Source of the DNA: Basidiobolus meristosporus CBS 931.73
Taxonomy: Eukaryota; Basidiobolomycota; Basidiobolomycetes; Basidiobolales; Basidiobolaceae
Direction of reading: 5' to 3'
DNA: 64,000 nt
Assembly (NCBI GenBank): GCA_002104905.1
Contig: MCFE01000011.1
Span: 62,001 to 126,000, forward strand
Each line of letters starts with the position of its first letter. Position 1 is the stretch's first letter. The notes beneath the pieces are model-generated. The model ran no database searches and had not been told where the DNA came from. It was given only the letters and a program-made list of their open reading frames with translations. This document shows, piece after piece, positions 31,416-44,852 of this stretch. A program made the position numbers and the translations under genes.

Positions 31416-34400
31416 TTGGTCACTAGGATGTCATGCTGTCGGATCCTCCAGAAATACATATCCCTCTAGACCTGTCCTGGTGGTTTTCCAAGATCCTTTG
31501 CTCTTTATGCTCAAGGAGCCAATCCCATAAAGAATCCTACTGAGTTTCTACACAAGCTTAGTCATGTTTTATCTGGACACCAGGTAGACTTTGACACCCA
31601 TTGGGCTACGCTTCTGCCTCTCTGTCTTACTACATAAGATGCTGACTGGGCTGAAGTAGACCTTCTTTCCAATAGTACATGGAAAATTGCCCAAAACCTC
31701 TTTGGTAGCCATTTTGAAGATCCCCACAAGAAAGCACATCTGAACTGCAACTTATGGAAAACTAAAATGCAAAAATGTGAATCTGTGCAACACTTCTCTG
31801 ATAGATTCCAGAGACAAATGAGATCAGCTGGAGTTAGTGATGATAATTAATTGCTTACTGCTCATTTTCTTTCAAACTTTTCACACCATCTATAGAGCAA
31901 TATTGCTATTGTCAAAGCATGCAACCCTGCATGTAACTATGACAAAATCTCAGAGATATGTACACTTGCAATCACCATGACTGTGGCTACTAGCCAGGCT
32001 TTGGGCAATTCCACTCTAGATTCAGCAACAACAGGAAAAGAGAGCAGTCATGTGACCAAGAAGAAGTCAAGCATTGCAAGCTTCATGGAAGATGCTATCA
32101 CTCCACTAGTGAATGCAAAGGCATTACTAAGCAGTCAAACAAGTCAGGAAACACATCAGAGAAGCAGCAAAGCACCAAAACTGATAATCCATAGGCTGAT
32201 GACAAATGCCTTAAATGAGGAAAGATGGGACATATATCACCTCCCTGTCCTGAGAAGAGCTCTACAACATTTGCAAAATTACTCAGATTCTAGACAATCA
32301 TTCAACCAATGATATGACAGGGTATAAGGAAGCATATGAAGAATGTACAGTTTGAGATTATCATACCCTATTTGAATTTCTGGCCAAAATTGGAACTGTT
32401 CAAGAAAAGAAGCAACCAATTGCGCAGCTAAAAACTATAGAGGTGCCACTCAAGCTCAATGGCCAATCATACATGGCACTACTAGTTACAGGATCAACCA
32501 ACTCTATTGTATCACCAAATGTAGTCAAAGCACTCAAATTGGAAATAAAAAAGCAGCCATGAAAAATCATGCTTGCGCTAAGGACCTCTTGGGCCCAAGA
32601 ATTGGTATCACCAACCCAATCAGCATACATTTGGTTCAATGACTGTAATCCATCAAACAGAAGTTATTGACATTCCAGATGGACCTCAGGTAGTCATTGG
32701 TCTAGACACCTTCACTAAACTTGGCTTTCACTTTGGCAGACTTCCAGTTTCATATCCTGGAATCACTAAATCTCAGCCACCCATAATAGATCAGATTCCA
32801 AGGATTATCTTACCCCATCTGGAAGCCAAGGAGTCAGCCTAAACTTTTCAAGCTTATTTTCAATCAGTCAAATAGGAAATTCAGCAAGCCATAAAAAGAA
32901 ACCAAGCTATTCCCAGGAACAGTTTCTGCACTATTCCAGATTCCATTGTTGTGCTAGAAACTTCACATGGTGAGTCCACATGGGGAGGCTCCACCCAACT
33001 CTGCATTCTTGCCAACACTTAGTTGATGAAATAGTTCAAAAGTGGGCTGACAACGGAATTATCACCCAAGCCCATGTCAACACAGCATTCAACAACCTTT
33101 TGATGCTTGCACTCAGAAAGATGCTGATGGAAATCTAACTCTGAAGAGACTCTTTTTGGACCATAGACCTCTTGACAAACTTCTCCAAGATGCTAAATTT
33201 TCAATTCCAAGAATCCAGGATATCTTTTCCTCATTATTAAGTGCAAAAGTATTCTCCAAATTGGACTTGAAGGATGCAAATCACCAGTTCTAGATCCATC
33301 CCAATCATAAGCTTAAGACCACCTTTACTTGGAATAATATGCAATGGATGTTTTAGGGAGCTCCCTTTAGCCTAGAGATACTTACCAGCAAGTTCCACAG
33401 AGTCATGACTATAATACCCAAGAATGAACCATACACCTTGTATTTGTCAATGATGTCATCATATTTTCCACAATCAATGATGATCACACAACTCATGTCA
33501 TTGATGTAATCAATAGACTGACAGCTGCTGAAATGATTCTAGTGCTGCAAGGTACAGCTTTGCTTGTCTCAAAATCATTCTTCTTGGATTCATAGTCACA
33601 CTGGATGGCCACCAGCTTGACCAAATCAAGCTGGACAATATTCCTGAATGGCCATAACCTGCTAGCATTATACAACTCCAACATTATCTTGTGGTATCCA
33701 AGTATTTCAGGGAACACATTCCTATCATGTCCTCATTGAACGCCCCTTAGGATGCATTACATCATAGTTCTAATCTCTCCTCAGCCTGGCACAAGGCTCA
33801 CAACCAAGCATTTGAGTTACTCTGCCAATTGCTCCTACAAGCACCCACCCTATCCTACCCAGACTTTACTAAGACCTTTGTTGTTGCTACATATGCATCC
33901 AATATTGGGTTAGGGGCTATCCTATACCAGGATGAAGACCAAAAACTGCCTCATTGGATCTCTTTTCAAGCCAAATCAGTACAACTTGCTGAGCAAAGCT
34001 ACTCTGCCACTAAGAAGGAGCTTCTTGCCATAGTCTTTACCTTGAGGAAGTTTCATCAGTTCTTATGGGGTAACCCTTTTACCTTGTAAACTGACAACCA
34101 AGCCCTTACCTATAATCACACTCAAAAGACTCTGACTCCAATGCTGACCAACTGGCTTGATACTCTGCTTGAGTATGGGTATGCAGTTATTCATTGCCCA
34201 GGAATCCCAAATATCCTACCTGACCACCTTTCAAGACTCTGCCCAACTTCACCTTGGGAGGGAAGTGTGATTACTGACATAATCAGTAAGCTCGCTACAA
34301 CTTCCAAAATAATTCCTCAACTGGATTCAGCAATCTGGAAAATCCCACATGCCAATGAAAGGAAAACCTTGATACAGAGGAATCATTAACTTGGCCATTT

Positions 34401-34416
34401 TGGAGTTGACACACTT

Positions 34417-34932
34417 ATGAAGAAGCAACACTCTGATCAGTATCACTGGCCAAATATCAAAGCTGACTGCCTAGAATTAGTCAAGTCTTGCAGAGAATGT
34501 CAACTCTACAATATCAGCTGCCATGGATCTCACCCTTTGAGTCTCATCCATGCAAGCCTTCCTGTGGATCATATTGCAATTGATCTAGCTGGACCTTTCA
34601 CCACTGGTAATGATGGTAATCACTACCTCTTTGTAATTGTGGATGTCTGCACATATTTTGTCTTCCTCAAAGCTATCCCAGACAAGTATGCTGCCACTAT
34701 TTTACAAGCACTATTCAAGCTCTTTAGCCATTTTGGATTTCCTAAGGTCATTCAATTGGGTAATGGAATAGAATTTGTGAATCATGTGATCAAGGCCCTT
34801 TGCCACCATAGTGCCATTGATCACCATCTGATAACTCCATATCATCTCAAAGCTAATGGACTTGCTGAAAGACATGTTAAGACCTCAGAGAACATCATCA
34901 GAGGATTTATCAAAGATATCAAGAAGAATTAG
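34417..34932 (+). pseudogene. Gypsy integrase core
   Basis: A 171-codon open stretch with the Cys-x2-Cys of the zinc domain (SCRECQLY), the first catalytic Asp (AIDLAGPF) and the Glu region (NGLAERHVKT). The second catalytic Asp is lost: IQLGNG stands where SDNG is expected, so the enzyme would be inactive. Confidence 0.85.
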
Positions 34933-35394
34933 GACAAGTACATTTGCACTGTGCAGTATGCTATCAACACCAAAATTGCTGCACTGAATAGATTGTTGCC
35001 ATTTTCTTTGATGTTTGGAAGAAGATACAACCAGTTCAGAGACAACCAAAATTTAGGGTTAGTAAGTTTAAATACAGACAAGCTAAAGAACCAACTTGAG
35101 TACCTTACCAACATTGTCTACCCAGCTATCAGTGCCAGAAGTAAGGCTCACAGCAAAAGATGACTTCAACATACATCTCAAGACACAGGAACATCAGCTA
35201 CTCAGATGGGTCATATGTCAAGACACCAGATCCAGTCCAACAATCTAAATTTGACCCCAAATATGAAGGCCCATTTGAAATTGTCAAACATACCATTGGA
35301 GGATCTTATATACTTCAGTTCAATATTAGAGTACTGCTCCCCAAGCACTTTCATTTCTGTCACTTAAGCTTATATCTCAAGGCCTGGTTACTCC

Positions 35395-35595
35395 AGAATC
35401 CTATGAAGTTAAAGCTATTGTTGACCATTATGGAGAAGAACCAAATTATGTTTATTTGGTCAAGTGGAGAGATTATGTTGCCAAACAAAACACCTGGGAA
35501 CCTTACACCAGCATTGATGAAGTAGCCATCATTGATCAGTATTGGAGCTGCGGAGGAGCCCAGAAGGTATCAGAAAGCTCCTCTCCTGGGAGGAA
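35395..35595 (+). pseudogene. Integrase C-terminal chromodomain
   Basis: The plus-strand translation gives ESYEVKAIVDH, YVYLVKWRDYVAKQNTWEP and IDEVAIIDQYW, the pattern of the chromodomain on chromovirus integrases, which directs integration to histone-marked chromatin. The three aromatic cage positions (Tyr, Trp, Trp) appear to be present. Confidence 0.82.
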
Positions 35596-35599
35596 GTGA

Positions 35600-36295
35600 T
35601 ATTGTGCAACAAAATTTAAAACTTAGCCAATTCCATTCTGTGAGAAAATTGAGTACTCTAAATGAATTTCCTTAATCCAAACATAACTAATCCATGTTAT
35701 GGCTTATTTCATCACTTCTCAGAATCTATTTTTAGCTGTCAAACCTGATCAATTTTCATGTGGCCATTATGTCCTCAACTGAACTGCTAAGCTTTACCAA
35801 GTGATTAGACATCTAAGATCTATCTAACCACTTAGCAGTTGCCAAAACATCAGCAGATTAATGATGCAAATTTTCACTTATCTTGTGCACCTATCATCAC
35901 CCCAACAGATTTCAATCAGTTCAGTCACTTGGCACTTAATAACTCAACTTGAACAGAGAAGTTTTAATAAAGTCCGCTGAACCTTCTGGGTCAATGTGTG
36001 TCTCAACAAAGTTAAGCTTGTGTCTCATCAGAATTAAGAACTCAACAATTACATTTAGTCTCTACCCAAGCCTAGCATATCTGGTACTCCCAAGAGCACC
36101 AAGCCTAGCCTGAATAGCAAACCAACTCAGTTATCTTTGTAGCCAAGCCCAGCTATGTACAAGACCAATATCAGAACAGAACCTCTCAGCTAACATTTCT
36201 GCCACTCTGACTGTTCTAAGATTCTGCACATAGTAGTCACTTGGGTTCAGTTAGACCATTCAAGAGTCTTATTGCTCTTTCTCTTGAATACAGCA
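35600..36295 (+). repeat. Ty3/gypsy 3' LTR
   Basis: A 696-base LTR following a purine-rich tract (GGGAGGAAGTGA). It begins TATTGTGCAAC and ends AATACAGCA, matching the reverse of the solo LTR at 21803-22498 along its length with many differences. Confidence 0.85.
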
Positions 36296-38600
36296 ATTGT
36301 AGTACCTGCATGTTGACTCATTTTCATATCTCCCCACACATTCAATTCATATAAAACTCCCAAAAGGTGAAGGAAGGCCCATATTCCCCACACGCCAAGC
36401 AAGATGCCCCTAAGGAAAAAACCAAGAAAAGGCCAGCAAAGTACCATCTTAACATTAGCTGAACTCCAAGTTTCTTGAAATTGGCAACACTCAGTAACTC
36501 TGTTGTTGACTGATGGGCAAGTAAGCAAACTATTTCTCCCGGAGCAGACTATGCCAACTAGTATCCATGCTAAATTTTGTAGTTAGCTACACTTCACATC
36601 CAGCAAAAACTGCACTTGGAATTTTGAACCAAAAACACAAGCTGAACACCAGCAAAATATTGTCAGAATACCAGCAGAGTACCAACTGAAAATCACATGA
36701 ATGCCAAGTCTGAGACTCTCGTAGGAATGGAGTAAAGAGTAAATACAGTATTGGTAGAGCTATACTCATTTAGCTTTATGCTTGTAATATAGCCACTCAA
36801 ATCTTGTCACAAATTCCTTGCATAAACACTGTAGATGTGTTAAGGTGATGTTGGTGATCTTCTTCTGGATAAATATTCCTACAATGCTAACATATTACTC
36901 CCAATGCTTCCCGTGTACACTTGGCAGAAGTAGCACCAGGAGGCCACTTGAATAAATCCATATCCAGTTCATCCAGTGTTTGCAGGTGTATTTTTGCATT
37001 TGTGTATGTATATTGATTGGAGCCTGTGAGAAGTACCTGAAGCAGCAGACACTCTGTAAGATCTTGCCAATTCTATCAAATTTCTCCAGTATCTCAAAGG
37101 GCTCATTTAGCTTAAAATACTGCATGTAAACTTGGTAACTAGTATAGGGATATTATTGAAAGAAAGTGCAGTTTGCCCAGTGGAAAGCAGATGCTCCAAC
37201 TGATACGCTCTATCTTAAGTATCTCTGGTTTGTGATTAATTCCATGTTATGGCCAATGACTTATAGCTTTCTAGCTTTGCTGTAACTGCATGCAGACTTT
37301 GGTGGGCTCACTCTGTGGGAAGGTGATCCTGTTGGTGTTTGTGTTTGAATAAAAATAATATGTGTGAGTTATGGAGTAAATCTCTTGATTTCATACATCT
37401 GATAGCAACACTGTCCATAGAGCCCAGATAAGCCAGCTTTCTTGCTGATGGCTGGGGTTTATCCAATGCAGATATTAATAAGCACCTTGATAAGATGGTT
37501 GCTTAGTAGTATCCAACAGGAAACCATACACAATTCATCCATCAATGGATTCAGGTAGCTATCCAGGTTGGATAGTGATCTAGGACCAGATAAAAATGAG
37601 ACTATCAACAGATTTCTGCTTTGATATGTAGGATAGGCAGCAGATTCTGGTTGATAAGAATCAGTGGCCAGCAGGATATGCTGGTAGAGTACTTGGTTTA
37701 TACTGAGTGCAGTACTTTAGATCTTTACAATACTTGTTGGAATGCATGAGCTTCTTTAGATGGGGTATTAATGGAATATATCAGGAGGGTAAACAATGTG
37801 GTCCTCCTATGATGGTGGATTTCTGACAAGTTGGATACCTTGCAATGGTTGCATTTTCTGATGTGAATGCCATGCAACTGTTAACACATGCTGGTATTAA
37901 GATGGTCTCTGGATCATATGTTGCCAGCCACACGACAGCTGTCAATCTTTAACCTGTACATGGTAATTGCATCCCAGAATGATCTTGGCAAGAAGTAGTA
38001 GTAAAACCTTCAAGCCCCCATTAGTGATATAGTTGGAAACATGCCACTTCTCTAGCCATAACATCACATCATTCACCAGTAGGTGAATTAATGGGCTCAC
38101 CTGGGTCCATAAAATTTCCTTGGCATTTTTTCCTCAGGTGTTGTCACATCATATATTGAGAACTTGCCAGACTCATGCAGGGTACTGTTATTTGGGGGGA
38201 TATGCTCACTATCTATCATTAAGCCTTCTTTTTCAGAGCTATCATTTGGCATGCCATATTCAGATGGCTGTGGTAAGCTCAAAGGTGTCACAAGCTCACC
38301 TGAGTCAGTTTGCACAAGGTGGCAAGTACAGCTAGGTGCCATTATAGCAGTGTCATATGAACAGCAGATTATTGTTGGTATAGCAGTGACTGATTAATGG
38401 CTAAATACAAGTTGTGTAGCAAAAACTGGTTATGATCCAGGTAATACTTAATATGTGGTCTGCATGCTTCATGGCTAAGAGGCTTATTTCAATAGCCAGA
38501 TTATCTTTTTTTTCTACTGGTATTGATTCAAAGTAGTCTTCTCCCTGGGGCAACCAGTTTGACACTCAACAACATAACACTATAATACCACTTTTTTGTC
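36296..38600 (-). pseudogene. Plavaka/CACTA-like transposase remnant, second copy
   Basis: The minus strand repeats the DUF4218-like block (36370-36300), the catalytic-region block (about 37700-37100) and the N-terminal region (37700-38600), including an open 81-codon frame at 38097-38342. Here the transposase runs without the MutS block, so it gives the uninterrupted reference for that insertion. Stops are frequent. Confidence 0.65.
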
Positions 38601-39065
38601 AATGCTTATGGTTTATGACACCCATGACAGATTATTGCAATGAACCTGTCAAAAGGCCATTACAGGTTCTAAGTTCTGTGACTAAGAAGTAATGCTTCTA
38701 TTAGGACACCATCCAAAGACAGTAAAAAATAATTGCACCCCAGATATCATAAAAAATGTAGTAAAAATATTTCATCACTACAATACAAAAGCATCTGTTG
38801 GTTGGTTCTCTGCCAATTTTCTCACTTTCTGATCTTGGATACCCTATCATCTCCTATGTTTGTGAGCATTGATTAGATATTTTTGCTTTTCACACTCCTT
38901 TTTATCAGACCCAACCATTTCTCTTATTTTTTATGCATACAAATTTATTTATTTCTGTTGAAATTTCAGGTGTACCTCAATTGCCAATTGTAATGACCTA
39001 TACAAGCCTCTATACCCTACACTAACATTAAACCCAACCCTACACCTTATAAGTACTCCATAAGT
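38600..39065 (-). pseudogene. Family C gene 3' end, antisense fragment
   Basis: Antisense match to 31000-31390 and 43180-43560, including the block read GTGTGGGGTTGGGCTCAATG in the sense copies. No frame remains. Confidence 0.6.
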
Positions 39066-41770
39066 ATTTTGGCTGTAACACTCTCCCCATAAAAAAATAG
39101 TTTGGTCCTGCAGGTGGATCCACTCCAGATCAGCCATCAGGATCCTGTTTAGAGACTGTAATAACACCAGCAGCTTGGAATTAGTGACCCTCCTAACAAT
39201 CTTATGATGGAACATAACAGTATTTTGCTAATTTTACAAACAAACAAAGGGATAAAACTTGACAATATTTTATTGGTGCTGTGAAAATATTTGCATGGTA
39301 TTGTTGCAGCCTTCAAGCACTCTATATCCATTTTGAGTGGATCCAATTGACCAGGACATCCAATAGCCCTATACAGCAAGAAACTTGACGGTACTCTACG
39401 GCCTCACTGCAAAATTCTGATTGCTTTATACTGGCAGTATGACAGTCTACTACTGGTATAATGCTACCATACCAATTTATCAAATGGCATTTCCTTTCTT
39501 TACCTCCCCTTGTGCAATTCATATATTCCACTGTAAAATCACCCCTCTTTATTTGCTTACCCACAACCACCTTGGGTATTCCATATATAGCTTCAATCAA
39601 AAATAACTATGACCTCCTGCTTACTAACCTCTACAAACATGCACACCTACTGTGATTGACATACTTCTATAAACTCAACTTTACAGCTTTTTAGTATGAT
39701 ACTTGCAAAGTTCCCATATACCTTGTACTACTGGTAACATATAAATCTTGCAAGCATATGCTTAGTTGTTGCCACTTCTGCCATGAATACCTCCTGAATA
39801 TTAGCAAAGGACTTCTTGGTATTTAGCCAATATATTCCTTCTCCCTGCTGGATTCTAGTCCCTCATATAGGTGCACTCTGGCTTTTGAATGTGTGAAATC
39901 TGTATCAAATGGTGTAGAAGTTGGCATTTGGCCATGAGAAATCCGGCATACCTTGTTAGAGTGTTCCTGATAAAAATTAGTTGCTTGTGGCACCAAATTC
40001 AGCTCTGCATTACTTAACTGATAACATACCCATTGGGTTGCTTAGCTTCTTAGAGCTATAGGCATAGGTGTCTCCATGTGCATATTTGTCCCCAATATTT
40101 TCCAATTCTTTCTGGCTGTCCTCCACATGACAGCTCACCACATCCATGACAGACTTAAAGGTAATACTTGTGATGAGATTGGGGTATTGTAGTACCTGCA
40201 ACTTGACTTGTCTTCCTATCTCCCCACTCATTTGCTCCATAGGAAACTCCCAAAAGGTGAAGCACAGCCCAACATTCTCCACACACCGTGCAAGAAGGAG
40301 TAGAGAATGGATACAGTGGCAGCAGAGATCTACACTTTCAGCTTTATGTTTGTAGTATAGCCACTGAAATCCTGTAGCAAACTCCTCACACAACAGCTGT
40401 AGATGCATCAAGTTGACATTGGTGATCAGCTTCTGGATCAATACTCCTACAATACTGACACATAACTCTCAATGCTTCCAATGTACTCTTGGTAGGAATG
40501 GCTTCAGAAGGCCACTTGAATAATGCATATCCAGTTCATCCAGTCATTGTATTTGTATTGTTGCATATGTGTATGAATATTAGTTGGAGCCTGTGAGAAG
40601 TATTTAGGGTAGCGGAAACTCTGCAATATCTTGCCAATTCTTTCAAATTTCTCCGGTATCTTGAAGGGCTCATTTGACTTTAAAGGCCCCATGTACAGCT
40701 TGGTCATCAGTATGGGATATTGTTGAAAAGCAAATGCATTGCTCCCAGTGGAAAGCCTTTGCTCCAACAGATACTTGCTGTTTTAAGTATCTCTGGTTTC
40801 TAATTAATCCCATACTGTGGCCAATGGCTTATAGCTTGCTAACTTTGCTGCAATTGCATGTAGACTTCTGTACATTCTCTCTGAGGAAAGATGAAGCTTG
40901 TAATGCTGGTTTTTGGGAAATAACAATGTGTGTGAGTTATGGAGTAAATCACCAGGATCTCACACAGTCAACAGCAATACTATCCATTGTGCCCAGAAAA
41001 ACCTGCTATATTGCTGATGGCTGGGGTATTTCCAATGCAGATAACAATATGCGCTTTTACTTGACGGTGTTATGATCTGCCGCTTGAATGTTTAAGTTAG
41101 ATCAGTTTTTAGTCAAATCAATTAGTATATGTTTAGGTTATCAGTATATCAGTATTATCTATGAAATCAGTAGCATTAGTCAGCAAATGAATCAGCAGAT
41201 CCTTATCAGACAGAAATAGATATATTAAGCAGGATCTTTTTGGGTGATGATGATGCAATCAAATGAGTCATCAGCTACAACCTACATTAGGAAACTCAAT
41301 TAGTCAGCAATTGATCTGGCAACATGTATTTAAGGAGCTGCTGGAACCTCAATAAAAATCAGTTCAAGTTTTAGTGAATACAATACTAGCTAAACTCCCT
41401 ATTCCTCTACAACTCTTATACCAAGACTTGTAACAACGGTCATTTACTATTATCAGCTGGAAAGTATACTAGATTCATCCAGCAATGGATATAGGTAGCT
41501 ATCCAGGTTGGATGGTGATTTAGGCCCAGGTACCAGTGAGACTACCATCAGATTACTGCTCGGAAACCATTAAATGGGTGGCAGACTCAGATTGATGAGA
41601 ATCAGTGGCCAGCTGGACTTGCTGGTAGAGTACTTGTCTAATGAGATCTAACAAGTATTAATGCAAAGGCATGGTTATGGACTCATTGAAAGTAGCCCTG
41701 GCTTATTAGCTGTTTGAAATATTTGTGCTTGATTGAAACTGAGTGTGATATATATAGCCTGATGTAACTG
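39066..41770 (-). pseudogene. Plavaka/CACTA-like transposase remnant, third copy
   Basis: Includes 39322-39600 (VEYMNCTRGGKERKCH), the longest DUF4218-like frame at 40010-40441 (HSLLLLARCVENVGLCFTFW, EFPMEQMSGEIGR) and the catalytic region up to 41770. It is split by the family F LTR at 41068-41435. This copy best shows the DUF4218-like signature that underlies the family call. Confidence 0.68.
41068..41435 (+). repeat. Solo LTR, family F, copy 2, with target duplication
   Basis: TGTTATGATCTGCCG ... CTTGTAACA. ACGGT occurs at 41064-41068 and again at 41436-41440, and the flanks rejoin perfectly into the transposase repeat seen near 25055-25075. About 367 bases. Confidence 0.92.
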
Positions 41771-43612
41771 CAGAGAAATACCATACAGTCTTTGAAGCAC
41801 AACAACAGTGCCTAAAGACAAAGCTCACAGAAAAACCTATCACAGTGTGGCAGGGTGACAATGCAGTGTTTATACAAAAGCCTAAAATCCAAAGACATTG
41901 AAATATGTGAAGCTGTTGAGTGCAATAATGAAGAGTGGGCTAATATTCATAAGGCTGCCAGAAGTCTAGCATACCATCACCTTAAGGCTGGCATACCATG
42001 GGACCATCAGGATCTCAAGGCCAAGCAGAATGCACTTGACTTGTTCCTTGAGCATTATTTTGGACTCAAGTGGGCAAACAGATTTTGGTCCAGAATTGGT
42101 ATGCTAAGAAAGTATCTTAAGAATAGCAGAAACTATCTAAGGCAGAAGTACAAGGGTGCCATGGCTCAAGACCAGCAGCTTCCCCAAGAGCTGGTTACAA
42201 GCAGAGCCAAAGGCTTCAGTTAAGTATCAAAGAGACATCAGGTACCTGGAAGAGTGCCAATTAGGGATATGCAGGCAACAGAGATGCACCAGCACAACAT
42301 ATATCAAGGAAAAAGTGCAGTACCACTGAAGAATCACCCAGTCAAAGTAGCAGTGAAGGATGTGGGAGTCATAAAACCAGTGGCTTTTACAGGAGCCTAT
42401 CACAACCACTGTTCAGAGCTCAATACAAGCGGAAACAAACATCAGGTTGCCAGAGGAGTGCTAGCAAGGGACAAGCAGGCCAGTACAGATGCAGCAGAGC
42501 AGAATTCATCCAGGAGAAAATGTAGTTGTTTACACAATGCACTCATACAAAGTAACAGCAAAAGACCTGGCAGTGATGAAGGAAAATATAAAAGGAATAA
42601 TGTATACCCAAGCCTGAGACAAGGAGGCATGCAAACAAAATGCAGCTTGCACCAATTAACACCGCAAGCCAGGAACAGACGGAATCCCTTCATAGCCAAG
42701 AAAAATTACCAACAAGAAAGCAGCTGTTTTCACAAGAGTTGGTAGCACAGCCAGTTGAGCTAACCACTAGCAAGGTAGATTAGTTTACTGACATAGGCAA
42801 TTTGTTGACCACAGCCTCCACATTCTCCATTGTTGACTGAGTGGGGATACCACTGACAGACAAGGCTACAACATCAAGAGCTCAAAAGACTATCACAATG
42901 CCTTCAGTGCAGTATTGGAACATTAATAGGCACACCAAGAGGTTGCAGCACTTCTTCAAGAGCAGTGCTCCAGAAAATGCACTGGAATATTGCAAGGATT
43001 TATTGCAAAGACTGGCAGATGAGGTGCTAGACCATGCAGTGCTGGCTGAAGACCTGGACATGTGGGAACCAGTGAATGAACAGTAGCATAAAGCCATTGG
43101 CTTCTTGCCAAAGGCATGGAACCAGAGCATTACAGCAGAACTATTTATTGAATGGTGGAATTTAATGGAGCTAATTGTTGGGTGTGGGGTTGGGCTCAAT
43201 GTTAATGTAGGTAATAAGGACTTGTATAGGCCAATACAATTGGCAATTGCAGTACAACTAAAGTCTCAATTAAGATAAATCAATTTGTACGCATGAAAAG
43301 TAAGAGAAACAGTTGAGTCAGGAAGTAAGGAGTGTGAAAAAGAGGCAACAGTCAATCAATGCACACAAACATAGGAAGCAATAGAGTATCCAGGATCAGA
43401 AAGTGAGCAAGTTGGCAGGGAACCCATCAAAACCAACTTATACATTGTTGTGATGAAAATTTTGACTATTTTTTTGTGATATCCAGGGAGAAATATTTCT
43501 CAATGGTCTCTGAGAGGTGTCCTGATGGGATCAGTACCTCTTAGTCACGGGACTTTATCTTTGTGACAGCCTCTTGAAGGGATCATCTCAATAATTTTTC
43601 ATAGGGTCTGTT
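41771..43612 (+). pseudogene. Family C gene, copy 2
   Basis: The best-preserved stretch of family C. Frame 41855-42223 encodes EAVECNNEEWANIHKAARSL, YHHLKAGIPWDHQDLKAKQN and KYLKNSRNYLRQKYKGAMA. Frames 42254-42745 (Gln/Ser-rich) and 42841-43086 (ENALEYCKDLLQRLADEVLD) follow, then KAWNQSITAELFIEWWNLME. Several stops separate the frames; introns or decay could explain them. No known domain is recognised. Confidence 0.55.
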
Positions 43613-43639
43613 TCCACAACTTGGGTGGGAGTTCTACAG

Positions 43640-44470
43640 CTTTTGTCATTGCTCATACACTGGTCCCCAAACATCCTGGACTTTAGCTGGCACTGCAAGG
43701 TCAAATTCCTCATCTGCCAGTCTTGGCAATAAGTCCTTGCAATATTCAAGTGCATTTTCTTGAGCGCTGTTCTTAAAGAAATACTGGAACCTCTTAATGT
43801 GCCTATTAATTTTCCAAAACTCCACCAAAGGTATTGTGATAGTCTTTTAAGTTCTTGGCATTGTTAATTTGTCTGCCAGTGGGATCTCCACTCTATCAAA
43901 TATGGAGTATATGTAGGCAGTGGTGGACAAATTGCCTTCCTCTGCAAACTCTTTGTTTGCCCATTTCAGTCCAGGATGATGCTCATGTAGCAAGTCAAGT
44001 GCATTCTGTTTGGCCTTAAGTTCCTGATGGTCCCATGGTATGCCAGCCTTGAGGTGTTTGTGTGCTAGACTTCTCAAAACCTCTTGAATGTTAGCCCACA
44101 CTTCATCATCATACTCAACAGCTTCATGGTTCCTCAATGTTGTCTGATTTTTAGGCTTTGGTATAAACACTACATTTTCTCCTTTCCATGCTGTAATAGA
44201 TTTTTCTGTAGGCTTTATCTTTGGGCACTGTTGCTGAGTTTCAAAGACTGTATGGTGCTTCTCTGCTGCTACATTGGGAAATGGCTAAACTCTTGGCTGT
44301 GACATTGATCTACTTGAGTACCATTTTCTCAGTAAAGATGCTGCTCTCTTTACTTGGGATGCAGATTGCTCTACACCTTGTATCTGCCCATTCTGTCTTT
44401 GGACTTTTTCCTGATTTCTCTGGACCATTGTATCTATCCAATCAGCCACTGCACCTGATTGCCTCATTAA
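43640..44470 (-). pseudogene. Family C gene, copy 3 (inverted)
   Basis: The minus-strand frames 44467-44285 (DTMVQRNQEKVQRQNGQIQG), 44170-43847 (HLKAGIPWDHQELKAKQNAL) and 43828-43646 (NALEYCKDLLPRLADEEFDL) reproduce family C. The junctions near 44285 and 43847 are frame changes. It lies tail to tail with copy 2, 30 bases away. Confidence 0.58.
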
Positions 44471-44474
44471 TGCT

Positions 44475-44852
44475 GTGTTGGGCTATAGTGATACCCACTG
44501 ACAGATGTGCTCATTCCGGTATTTTCTACTTCCCTATTACTCTACTACACTTATTTTAGTTTTATCCCATTAGTCTTACTTGATCAGCACTATTCCATAA
44601 GCTGGCTAACTATCATGGCTGCTTACCTTATTGTATAAGTTATCCCTTGCTTTATGTAAGATGACTAACTATAAGTACTTCTATATTTGGCAAGTACATG
44701 ATGAGTAATCATTTATCCAGTGAGAAAATTATATAAGGGAGGCAATCCCTCAGCAATAAATCATCATCCCTTTTATCAATGTACTAACTTGTTGATTAGT
44801 ATGTTCACTGCCACCTGCTGCTACCTGAACTTCCAACCCCAGACCACAGGAC
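44475..44852 (+). repeat. Family D LTR, partial
   Basis: Matches the reverse of 23019-23621 with internal deletions (CACTGACAGATGTGCTCATT near its start, CCAGACCACAGGAC at its end). A copia family E LTR begins at the next base. Confidence 0.65.

Larger units (their letters stand above)
31420..35599 (+). pseudogene. Ty3/gypsy chromovirus internal region, 5'-truncated
   Basis: The order of domains is that of a chromovirus. Gag covers 31440-32330 with a zinc knuckle CLK*GKMGHISPPC, where the second Cys codon is now TGA. Protease near 32470 reads VTGSTNSIV, the active Asp changed to Val. RT at 33000-33560 (SKLDLKDANHQF; FVND in place of the catalytic YxDD). RNase H is at 33829-34089, with integrase (34417-34932) and chromodomain next. 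No 5' LTR is found; the 5' end abuts family C sequence. Many stops and frameshifts mean it cannot make a working polyprotein. Confidence 0.88.

Noticed and set aside
29829-41435. Reading the two family F LTRs as the ends of one retrotransposon
   Set aside because: The 11 kb between them consists of family C, gypsy and Plavaka-like sequence, and the second copy has its own target duplication, so both are solo LTRs.
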